Assembly: GCA_029251165.1 (NCBI GenBank)
Contig: JAQXDW010000028.1
Location: 1-64,000 of the forward strand
Source: Myxococcota bacterium
GTDB lineage: Bacteria; Myxococcota_A; UBA796
DNA: 64,000 nucleotides
Direction of reading: 5' to 3'
The notes beneath the pieces were generated by a model, which saw only the letters and a list, made by a program, of their open reading frames with translations, was not told the origin of the DNA and searched no databases. Shown piece after piece: positions 1 to 8,358 of this stretch (positions are counted from its first letter, which is position 1; each line of letters starts with the position of its first letter). A program made the translations under genes and the position numbers.

Positions 1-1
1 G

Positions 2-613
2 CAGCAGCGGGTCGCACTCATTCGTGCCCTCGCTCCCCGCCCCCACCTCCTGCTGCTCGATGAGCCGTTCGCCAACGTCGACGCCGAGCGCCGCGCCACC
101 CTCGGCGCTCGCCTCATCGACCTCATCCGCGCTGAAGGCGCTGCGGCGCTGCTGGTCACCCACGACCGCACCGACGCGCTGCAGCTCACCGATCGGGTCA
201 TCGCGCTGACGCCCGGCGAGCGCGGCGCAACCATCGCTCAGGACGACACCCCCGAGGTCCTCTACCGCCAGCCCGCCTCCCGCGCCGTCGCCCGACTCAC
301 CGGGCCGTGCTGGTTCCTCGACGGCACCGCCGAGGGCACCACCGCCACCACCCCCCTCGGCGTCCTCCCCTTGCACGCGCCCCGCTCTGGGCCGGTCACC
401 CTCATGGTTCGCCCCGAGCAGGCACACCTCACGACAGGCAGCGCCCACGCCATCCTCCGGCAGCGGTTCGTCGGTCGGGGCTGGGTGGCAGACTGTCAGA
501 CCCCAGTCGGCGTGGTGACCGTCGAGGCGACGCAGCGCACCGCAGCAGCGACGGGCCAGGTGGTGGTGAGCGGACCGGCCTGGGCGCTGCCCGGAGAGCG
601 ACGGCCAGACTGA
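2..613 (+). CDS. ABC transporter ATP-binding protein, C-terminal part (5' end outside window)
   Basis: The reading frame is open from the window edge, so the Walker A part is missing. What remains starts inside the signature region (QQRVALIRAL), followed by Walker B and D-loop LLLLDEPFANVD and the H-loop LLVTHDRTDA. After about 85 residues a TOBE-like tail begins (VTLMVRPEQA, GRGWVADCQTPVGVVTVEA). An ATPase core plus a C-terminal TOBE fold is typical of importers of the FbpC/PotA/CysA group, which power uptake of iron(III), polyamine, sulfate or sugar at the inner membrane. The substrate cannot be told because the partner permease and binding protein lie outside the window. It converges with the next gene. 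Confidence 0.85.
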   Translation, partial: QQRVALIRALAPRPHLLLLDEPFANVDAERRATLGARLIDLIRAEGAAALLVTHDRTDALQLTDRVIALTPGERGATIAQDDTPEVLYRQPASRAVARLTGPCWFLDGTAEGTTATTPLGVLPLHAPRSGPVTLMVRPEQAHLTTGSAHAILRQRFVGRGWVADCQTPVGVVTVEATQRTAAATGQVVVSGPAWALPGERRPD

Positions 614-650
614 GCCGTCGCCCTCACGAACACCGCACCCCGACGGGTGC

Positions 651-2813
651 TCAGATCGAGTAAAACCGCGCGCCAGAGGCGGCCATCTTCCGCAGCCCGT
701 CCGTCGGCGCAAACCGCTCACCGTGCGCGGCGGCGAGCACCTCGCAGCGGGCAACGAACTCCGCCGCACCGATCTGATCAATGAGGCTCAGCGGTCCGCC
801 GCTCCAAGCCGCGAAGCCCCACCCGAGGATGGCCCCGACGTCGACCTCCGCCGGGGTGGCGACGAGGCCCTGCTCATAGACCCGGCAGGCCTCCAGGGCC
901 TGGACATACAGCAGGCGGCGCTTCACCGTCTCCACGTCGGGCTGCGCGGCAGCCGGCGGGTAGAGCTCGGACAGCCCGCTCCACAGGCGCTTGCTGCGGC
1001 CCTCGTAGTCGTAGAAGCCCTTGTCGTTCGACTTGCCGTGGCGATCCTGCTTCGCCACGAGCTCCTCCAGCACGGGCTGGCTGGGGTTGTCCGGTGCGGC
1101 ATCGCCGAGGTCGGCCTTCGTCGCGAGGCCGACGGAGTACATGAGCTTCAGACCCACCGCATCGGCCAGCGCCAGAGGCGGCATCGGCATGCCAGTCGCC
1201 TTGCCGGCGTTCTCGATGAGGGCGGGAACCACCCCCTCCGTCAGCAGGCTCACGCCCTCGGTGACGTAGGTGCCGAAGACCCGCGAGGTGTAGAAGCCGC
1301 GAGAGTCCTTGCAGACGATGGGGGTCTTGCCGATGGCCTGCACGTAGTCCATGGACTTCGCCAGGGTCTCTGCGGAGGTCTGCTCTCCGGTGATGATCTC
1401 GACCAGCGGCATGCGCTCGACGGGCGAGAAGAAGTGCAGGCCGATGAAGTTGGCCGGTCGGGACGAGGCCTGCGCCAGCCCGGTGATCGGGAGGGTGGAG
1501 GTGTTGGAGCCGACGATGGCAGCTCCGGACACCGCCGCCTCGATCGACCGGGTCACCGTCGCCTTGATGTCGCGGTTCTCGAAGACAGCCTCCACGATGA
1601 GCTCGCAGCCATCGAGGTCGGCGTAGTCAGCGGTGGGCGTGATGCGGGCGAGCACCGCGTCCATCTGCGCCTGGGTCCGGCGGCCCTTCTTGACGCTCTT
1701 CGCGAGGCGGCTCGCCGAGTACGCCTTGCCCGTGTCGGCGCGAGCCTGATCGAGATCGAGCAGGACCACGTCGATGCCGCTCTTCGCGGTGCTGTAGGCG
1801 ATGCCAGCACCCATGAGGCCCGCACCGATGACGCCGATCTTCGTGGGCACGAGCTTGTCGACACCGGCCGGACGACCAGCGAGCTTGCCCACCTTCTGCA
1901 TGCTCAGGAAGAGGGTGTTCACCATCGCCCCGGAGCGCGGATCAAGCAGCAGGCTGATGAAGTAGCGCTTCTCGATCTGAAGCCCCTCGTCGAGGCTCAC
2001 CCGCAGCCCCTCGGCCACGCAGCTCATGATCGCCAGCGGTGCGGGGAAGTTGCCGTGGGTCTTGTCCATGAGCATGGCGGTGCCGACCATGAGCATCTGG
2101 CTGGTCTGCTTCTCCTCAATGCCGCCGCCCGGGACCACAAAGCCCCGGCCCCGGTTCTTGTCCCACGCCCGCTCCGCAGCGGGCCCCGTCGCCAGCCAGG
2201 CACGCGCGGCATCCAGGAGCCCTTCGGCAGGCACCACGGCATCCACGACCCCCATGGCGAGGGATTCCTGGGTTCCGAAGCGCTTGCCTTCCATGAGCCA
2301 GGGCAGAGACGGCTTCACCCCGATCATGCGCGGGAGGCGCTGGGTGCCGCCGGCACCGGGCAGGAGCCCCAGAGAGACCTCGGGCAGTCCGAGCTTCACG
2401 CGGGACTCGTCCGTGGCGATGCGGTGATGGCAGGCCAGGGCCAGCTCCAGACCGCCGCCCATCGCGGTGCCGTTGATGGCGGCCACCACGGGCTTGCCGC
2501 CGACCTCCAGCTTGCGGAGGACGTTGGTCAGCGCACCCACGCTCTCGTTGAGCGCCACCGGATCCTTGGGACCGAGCGCCATCTGCTTGACGCTCTCCAG
2601 ATCGGCTCCAGCGATGAAGTCCTTCTTGGCCGAGGTCACGATGATGCCCGTCACCGCCTCGTCGGCCAGGACAGCATCCAGGGCGGCGTCAAAGTCAGTG
2701 ATGGAGGCACGGTTGAAGACGTTCTGTGCGCGACCGGGCATGTCCCAGATCAGGGTCGCGACCCCGTCGCTGACTTCGACTCGCACGCACTTGTCGGTGT
2801 TCTGTTCGCTCAT
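651..2813 (-). CDS. fadB: Fatty-acid oxidation complex alpha subunit: enoyl-CoA hydratase / 3-hydroxyacyl-CoA dehydrogenase
   Basis: A 720-residue bifunctional beta-oxidation protein. The N-terminal crotonase domain shows the oxyanion-hole segments IAGADL (about 69) and GGGLELALACHH (about 120) and GLLPGAGGTQRLPR. The NAD-binding domain begins at GVIGAGLMGAG (about 328), and the dehydrogenase motif HFFSPVERMPLVEI is near 458. It hydrates trans-2-enoyl-CoA and oxidises the L-3-hydroxyacyl-CoA. An upstream in-frame ATG would lie inside the thiolase gene, so I chose the ATG beginning MSEQNTDK, two bases after the thiolase stop. Full family length. The pair recalls the two-gene trifunctional enzyme FadA-FadB of mycobacteria (recalled similarity). 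Expression should follow the operator in front of the thiolase gene. Confidence 0.92.
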   Translation of the reverse strand: MSEQNTDKCVRVEVSDGVATLIWDMPGRAQNVFNRASITDFDAALDAVLADEAVTGIIVTSAKKDFIAGADLESVKQMALGPKDPVALNESVGALTNVLRKLEVGGKPVVAAINGTAMGGGLELALACHHRIATDESRVKLGLPEVSLGLLPGAGGTQRLPRMIGVKPSLPWLMEGKRFGTQESLAMGVVDAVVPAEGLLDAARAWLATGPAAERAWDKNRGRGFVVPGGGIEEKQTSQMLMVGTAMLMDKTHGNFPAPLAIMSCVAEGLRVSLDEGLQIEKRYFISLLLDPRSGAMVNTLFLSMQKVGKLAGRPAGVDKLVPTKIGVIGAGLMGAGIAYSTAKSGIDVVLLDLDQARADTGKAYSASRLAKSVKKGRRTQAQMDAVLARITPTADYADLDGCELIVEAVFENRDIKATVTRSIEAAVSGAAIVGSNTSTLPITGLAQASSRPANFIGLHFFSPVERMPLVEIITGEQTSAETLAKSMDYVQAIGKTPIVCKDSRGFYTSRVFGTYVTEGVSLLTEGVVPALIENAGKATGMPMPPLALADAVGLKLMYSVGLATKADLGDAAPDNPSQPVLEELVAKQDRHGKSNDKGFYDYEGRSKRLWSGLSELYPPAAAQPDVETVKRRLLYVQALEACRVYEQGLVATPAEVDVGAILGWGFAAWSGGPLSLIDQIGAAEFVARCEVLAAAHGERFAPTDGLRKMAASGARFYSI

Positions 2814-2815
2814 GT

Positions 2816-4024
<1,209 letters not shown>

Positions 4025-4098
4025 GGGGTCTCCGGGAAGCGAACATGGGCACAGCCGCCGGGCAGGCGGCAGGAGGATCTGCCGATCGGGAGTCGAAG

Positions 4099-4112
4099 TA
4101 GAACACGTTTCA
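4099..4112. promoter_or_regulatory. KstR/PsrA-like TetR operator, site 1 (fadA-fadB)
   Basis: TAGAACACGTTTCA fits TNNAACNNGTTNNA and lies 75 bases upstream of the thiolase start. The same 14-base pattern occurs five more times in the window, always in front of lipid or steroid genes. The KstR consensus of actinobacteria has this form; the PsrA consensus (GAAAC-N2-GTTTC) also overlaps it. Confidence 0.7.
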
Positions 4113-4264
4113 GTTCGGTCTGCATGGCAAGCCCCACGCGGCATCGGGAAGCACCGCAATCTCCGCCTCCCCTGCCTTAAAGCAGACATCGCAGGTGCCG
4201 CCGTCGCAGCGGAGTTCCCGCCGCAGGGTCGCGCGAAGACCGGGCGATGTCGTCCGACCGAGCC

Positions 4265-5815
4265 TCAGGCGACCGATGGCGGGCTGAGCACCCCGTGATC
4301 GTCCACCCGGCTCAGCAGGATCAGCCGATCATCCGCCGCGATCAGGGGGTCCGCCATCGGCGAGAGCATCGCCTCACCGCCCCGCATCATGCCCAGCAAG
4401 ATCCCCTCCCCCTCCGCCATCAGCACTGCGCTGGCCGACGAGAACCGCTGCCCGACGAGATCACCGGGCAGTAAATTCTGGATGATGCTGCCGGCCCCGG
4501 CGTCAAACAGATCGGCAAAGACATCGGTCATTCCCGGACTGTGAATGGCCTGCGAGAGCATCGCTCCGGTGAACTCTCCGGCGATGATCACCTCATCGGC
4601 GCAGGCGTTCTCCGCATGGAACCGATTGTCCTCCAGCTGCAGCTCAGCGATGGTGTGGATGGCTGGGCGGAGCTGCTCGACAGCAAGCACGGTGAGGATG
4701 GTCCGGGCGTCGATGTCCTGGGGGGTTCCGGCGCGGTGATCGGCGAGGATGACGACGACATCCGCGTGCTTGACCCGTGCTGCGGCAAGCCCCGCCGCCG
4801 TGGTCGGGTCCTTGAAGACGTAGAAGACATGGGAGTGCTTGAGCTGCGAGATGTCGTCGTCGCTGGTGAGCACGACGACATGGGGCGAGTCGGGCTGCTG
4901 GATGAGGTCCTGGAGCAGCCGGAAGCCGCTCTCGTTCCAGCCGCAGATGACCACGTGGTGCTCCATCGCTGCGATCTCCATCTCATTGCCTTGGTTGTAC
5001 CGGGCACGCGCGATGAGGACTGAGGAGATGGAGGAGGTGAGCAGGGCGAAGAAGCTGAGGCCGATGAACATGATCACCGCTGCGACCATCTTGCCGCCGG
5101 GGGTGATCGGGTAGAGGTCGCCGTAGCCCACGGTGGTCAGGGTCACGACGCACCACCACAGCGCCTTGCCCAGCGAGTCGAAGCCCTCATTGGTGCCGCT
5201 CTCGAACACCATGATGCCGACCGTGCCGAACACCAGGGAGAAGAACAGGTACACCCCGATGATGGTGTTCTCCAGACGGTACTTCTGCCGCTCGGCAGCG
5301 ACCCGATCCAGCTGCGCCTCCAGCACGCTGCCCACCCGAATGATCCGCAGCATGCGCAGCAGCCGGAACAGCCGAACGGCACGACCCAGCCGGAAGATCC
5401 GCATGATCGGCAGCAGGGCGAACAGATCGATGATGTTCTGCCGGATGAAGTACCGCTTCCGGGGCGCCACCAGCAGCTTGAGCAGGTACTCGATGACAAA
5501 GCAGAGCGTGATGATCACGTCCGCCCAGAAGTACAGCCCCTTCGACCGCCCCATGAACATCCCGATCCAGCCGGCAGATGCCGTCTCCACTGTGGTGACC
5601 TCCGCGACGAGCAGACCGATGGAGAGGAGGATGAGCGCGAAGAGCATCAGCTCGGTGGTCGGGTGGTAGAGAAACGACAGCAGGCGTCGCCGCCACGGCG
5701 CGGTGCGGGCAAGGGCCTGGTAGTTGACGCCCATCTCCATGCGGACCTCACGATCCCGCATCTGCCGATCAGTCAGCTCCCCGGTCCGGGGGACGCGCTG
5801 CCTGCGTGAGCCCAT
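4265..5815 (-). CDS. Six-TM potassium channel with voltage-sensor-like S4 and cytoplasmic RCK domain
   Basis: A 516-residue inner-membrane protein. Hydrophobic segments start near residue 55. An arginine-rich S4-like helix lies at about 140-161 (RIFRLGRAVRLFRLLRMLRIIR). The pore helix and K+ selectivity filter TVGYGD are at 228-233, and the last TM segment is near 245-262. From about 287 a TrkA-N/RCK domain follows (VVICGWNESG) with a C-terminal RCK lobe. This is the layout of voltage-gated-like, ligand-gated K+ channels. The start codon sits 2 bases after the upstream RCK gene and has its GGAG inside that gene, so the two are translationally coupled. The Rossmann glycine motif is atypical (CGWNESG), so the nucleotide ligand is uncertain. 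Confidence 0.9.
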   Translation of the reverse strand: MGSRRQRVPRTGELTDRQMRDREVRMEMGVNYQALARTAPWRRRLLSFLYHPTTELMLFALILLSIGLLVAEVTTVETASAGWIGMFMGRSKGLYFWADVIITLCFVIEYLLKLLVAPRKRYFIRQNIIDLFALLPIMRIFRLGRAVRLFRLLRMLRIIRVGSVLEAQLDRVAAERQKYRLENTIIGVYLFFSLVFGTVGIMVFESGTNEGFDSLGKALWWCVVTLTTVGYGDLYPITPGGKMVAAVIMFIGLSFFALLTSSISSVLIARARYNQGNEMEIAAMEHHVVICGWNESGFRLLQDLIQQPDSPHVVVLTSDDDISQLKHSHVFYVFKDPTTAAGLAAARVKHADVVVILADHRAGTPQDIDARTILTVLAVEQLRPAIHTIAELQLEDNRFHAENACADEVIIAGEFTGAMLSQAIHSPGMTDVFADLFDAGAGSIIQNLLPGDLVGQRFSSASAVLMAEGEGILLGMMRGGEAMLSPMADPLIAADDRLILLSRVDDHGVLSPPSVA

Positions 5816-5817
5816 GG

Positions 5818-6486
5818 CTACTCCGGAATTCGCTGAAGGATGAGCACGCGGTCACTGGGCTCAAGCCGCACATCACCCGGCGGGCTGAGCGCGAGGACGT
5901 CGTCGCGACGGTAGCCGATGAGCACCCCCTCACCCTCGCCGTACAGCATCCGCGAGAGCACGGAGAATGCGATCCCCTCGCCGGCACTCCGCTCGACGAT
6001 CCGGCTGCCAGAGCCTGCGCGGAACAGGTCCGAGAACACCCCGGTCATGCCTGGGCTGCGGACCACCTGGGAGAGGATCCCGCCGATGTAGGCGTCCGCG
6101 ATCAGCACCTCATCAACCCCGGCATTGTAGGCGTGGAACATGTTGTCGTCGTTGAGCAGCTCGGCGATGGTGTGGATCGCCGGCTGCGCCCGCTCGATGG
6201 CGAGCACGGTGAGGATGGTCCGGGCGTCGGCATCCTGGGGCCGACGACCAGCGCGCTTGTCGGCCAGAACGACGGCAACCTCCACCGCGTCGATGCACGC
6301 CGCAGCCAGACCGGCAGCGGTCGAAGGATCTTCCTCAAAGACAACGACCATGTCGTGAGCATCATCCAGAAGAGGCGCGGGATCACTGACGATGGTGATG
6401 AAGAAGGGCGGGTCGCTGCGGAGGAGGTCATGCAGGAGGCGCGCCCCGTTGTCGTTCCACCCACAGATCGCGATGTGCGAAGGCAT
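5818..6486 (-). CDS. Stand-alone RCK (TrkA-N/TrkA-C) regulatory protein, paralogue of the channel's RCK domain
   Basis: 222 residues with no membrane segment. It aligns by eye along its whole length with the C-terminal half of the next gene's channel: IAICGWNDNG against VVICGWNESG, DARTILTVLA shared, PAIHTIAEL shared, and SPGMT shared. It therefore looks like a duplicated RCK module that lost the channel part. RCK domains assemble as octameric gating rings, so this protein could co-assemble with the channel's own RCK domains and set its gating (inference). It is the first gene of the pair and ends 2 bases before the channel ATG. The SD in front of its ATG is weak. Confidence 0.85.
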   Translation of the reverse strand: MPSHIAICGWNDNGARLLHDLLRSDPPFFITIVSDPAPLLDDAHDMVVVFEEDPSTAAGLAAACIDAVEVAVVLADKRAGRRPQDADARTILTVLAIERAQPAIHTIAELLNDDNMFHAYNAGVDEVLIADAYIGGILSQVVRSPGMTGVFSDLFRAGSGSRIVERSAGEGIAFSVLSRMLYGEGEGVLIGYRRDDVLALSPPGDVRLEPSDRVLILQRIPE

Positions 6487-6557
6487 CCCCTGTTGTACCC
6501 GACGTCAGCGCATGTGAACATCCTGGGCCAGCGTCGGCACGTGAAACAAACCGTCGT

Positions 6558-6573
6558 GCAACAATGCTGTTGC
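6558..6573. promoter_or_regulatory. Inverted repeat upstream of the RCK/channel operon
   Basis: GCAACA-atgc-TGTTGC has perfect 6-base arms and lies 72 bases upstream of the RCK start codon. The position suits an operator for the K+ channel operon, but it could equally be a small hairpin. No regulator is identified. Confidence 0.3.
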
Positions 6574-6716
6574 CCAATGTAAACCGCTGCCAGCCCACTT
6601 GAGCGAGGTACTCCTCGCCACAAACCACGACTGCGCGCGCGTGCTTCGATGATCTTTTTTTCTGATTTCGCCCGAGTCCGGGTATGAATCGCACAACAAC
6701 CGGAGATGGAGACCCC

Positions 6717-7286
6717 ATGCGACTGCTTCCTGTACTCGCCCTGTTTGCCTGCAACCCCAGCGAAAAGGTCGCGATCGGTGATGCCCCGGCCGCCAACGAT
6801 ACCGACAACAATGGGACGATCGACACTGCGGACACTTCGGACACCGAGGACACTTCGGACACCGAGGACACCGACACGACACCCTACCCGCTGACCTGGG
6901 TCGGTTCCCGCGTGATCAACTTCCCGGGCTACTGCGAGGAGGCGATCTACGAAGACGGCGAGGAGGTCACCAGGGACAGCGACTTCGCAGACCTGGTGGA
7001 TCTCTGCCCAGACTGCAACCACGTCTTCGAGGCCTCCACCGATACAAGCTCCATCTGCAACAACACGGTCGGTGTCTCCCCGACCATCTACCGGGGCATC
7101 ATCCTCAATGAGGAAGACGTAGAGGTGGTGCTGTTCAGCTTCAACAACGGCGACTGGGACATCTCCTTGGAGGCTGAGGGAGAGATCAACGGCACCACCC
7201 TCACCTACGAATACGAGTCCGTCTACAACTACTACGGCCAGAACTATGACTTCACCGCCGAGGGAGAGATCGAGCTGCAGGACTGA
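6717..7286 (+). CDS. Putative lipoprotein with Asp/Thr-rich linker
   Basis: 189 residues. A short signal ends in a lipobox (LALFAC), so the mature protein should be lipid-anchored on the outside of the inner membrane or at the outer membrane. Next comes a low-complexity linker of repeated DTSDTED units encoded by an 18-base tandem repeat, then an acidic globular domain with several cysteines (CEEAIYEDG, LCPDCN, SICNN) that I cannot assign. I chose the ATG preceded by GGAGATGGAGACCCC; an earlier in-frame ATG 33 bases upstream would spoil the signal peptide. Such surface lipoproteins with D/T linkers are common in myxobacteria-like genomes. Confidence 0.75.
   Translation: MRLLPVLALFACNPSEKVAIGDAPAANDTDNNGTIDTADTSDTEDTSDTEDTDTTPYPLTWVGSRVINFPGYCEEAIYEDGEEVTRDSDFADLVDLCPDCNHVFEASTDTSSICNNTVGVSPTIYRGIILNEEDVEVVLFSFNNGDWDISLEAEGEINGTTLTYEYESVYNYYGQNYDFTAEGEIELQD
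6831..6866 (+). repeat. Two 18-base tandem repeats encoding DTSDTE units
   Basis: The unit gacacttcggacaccgag occurs twice back to back and then continues partially. It encodes the linker of the lipoprotein. It is in frame, so copy number could vary without breaking the gene. Confidence 0.85.
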
Positions 7287-7330
7287 TCAGTTCACACTGA
7301 ACACCTTTTCAGACCGTCAGGCTCCAGGTA

Positions 7331-7350
7331 TACTGAACATGTAAACAGTA
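7331..7350. promoter_or_regulatory. LexA (SOS-box)-like palindrome
   Basis: The 20-base site has outer arms TACTG and CAGTA around a 10-base AT-rich core, i.e. CTG-N10-CAG, the spacing of the enterobacterial LexA box. It lies 15 bases upstream of the GTG start of the AAA ATPase gene, where a repressor would block initiation. Myxobacterial LexA sites described so far differ, so another dimeric repressor is possible. Confidence 0.4.
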
Positions 7351-7365
7351 CACCTGGAGATGACT

Positions 7366-8358
7366 GTGACCGATTCATCCGTCAGCCTGTTCCGCCCCTT
7401 CGAAGAGATCCGCGTCCCGCTCAAGCTCCTGGTCTACGGGGATCCGGGCACGGAGAAGACCCGCCGGGCGCTCCTGATGCCGCGACCGATCTACATGATC
7501 GACATGGAGAACGGCGCCTCCAGCTACGCCAACCTCGTCGACAAAGGGCAGGGCTTCTACCTCGCGACCAAGTCTCACGCGGAGCTGTCCGCTGCCCTCG
7601 ATGAGCTGATGTCGAGGCCACCTGGCACCGTCGGTACCCTCATCATCGATCCGATCACCGTGGTGTGGGAGTCCATCAAGGCAGGTCACATCGAGCGCAT
7701 GAGCCGCAAGAAGCGCGTCGCCCCTGAGAACGTCCGGTTCGATGTCGCCGCCTGGGGGCAGCTCAAGCGGGTCTACGGAGACCTGATGACCCGCATCCTC
7801 AACTCCCCGTTCCATGTCGTCATGGTTGCCCGAGGCAAGGAGAAGATCGACGAGCGCGGCAACAAGCTCGGCTACGGCTACGAGGGAGAGAAGTCCACCA
7901 CCTTCCTCGCAAACGTCGTGCTGGAGTGCCACGCACAGTACGACGTGGTCCTCAAAGACCGCACCGGCACCTTCAAGGAAGCCACCCGCCGTCCGAGGGT
8001 CGCCTACACCGACTTTCTTCCTCAGACCGGCACCGCCACCAACTGCATCGAGACGGACACCGAGGCCGCCGAGAAAGACGCCTACGAGCAGGACTGGCGA
8101 AAGTTCTGCACCACCCTGCGCGAGATGAGTCTGGACGTCCACACCGTCTCGGCGTGGTGCATCTCCAAGAATTGGAAGCGCCCGGTCGCCGCCAACCCCG
8201 GCGAGCGAGAGCGGCTGCTGCGCATCTTGCGGTCCGATGCCGCCCAGATGGAGCTGATGGTGTTCATCGGTGCAGACACCCCACCCCCGCGCCTCCGGGC
8301 CGGCGTCATGGAGCCCAAAGACCGTGAGCCAGCGGTGTTCATGAAGGCTGGCAGCTGA
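7366..8358 (+). CDS. Phage-type AAA/RecA-like ATPase (AAA_24-like) with degenerate Walker A
   Basis: 330 residues. The N-terminal P-loop region reads GDPGTEKT (about 25-32): it has the shape of GxxxxGKT, but the glycine before the lysine is Glu. Walker B is TLIIDPITVVWES. The order P-loop, IYMIDMENG, Walker B, and FHVVMVARGKEKIDERG resembles the ATP-binding proteins of phage recombination modules (Sak4/AAA_24). The GTG start has GGAG six bases upstream; the ATG six bases earlier overlaps that SD and is less likely. The gene stands alone among lipoprotein genes, so it is not part of a visible prophage. A LexA-like palindrome in front suggests a DNA-damage role (inference). Its stop directly abuts the convergent CotH gene. 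Confidence 0.75.
   Translation: MTDSSVSLFRPFEEIRVPLKLLVYGDPGTEKTRRALLMPRPIYMIDMENGASSYANLVDKGQGFYLATKSHAELSAALDELMSRPPGTVGTLIIDPITVVWESIKAGHIERMSRKKRVAPENVRFDVAAWGQLKRVYGDLMTRILNSPFHVVMVARGKEKIDERGNKLGYGYEGEKSTTFLANVVLECHAQYDVVLKDRTGTFKEATRRPRVAYTDFLPQTGTATNCIETDTEAAEKDAYEQDWRKFCTTLREMSLDVHTVSAWCISKNWKRPVAANPGERERLLRILRSDAAQMELMVFIGADTPPPRLRAGVMEPKDREPAVFMKAGS

Noticed and set aside
7366-8358. The AAA ATPase as part of a prophage
   Set aside because: No integrase, capsid, tail, lysis or repressor gene and no attachment repeats nearby; flanked by ordinary lipoprotein genes.
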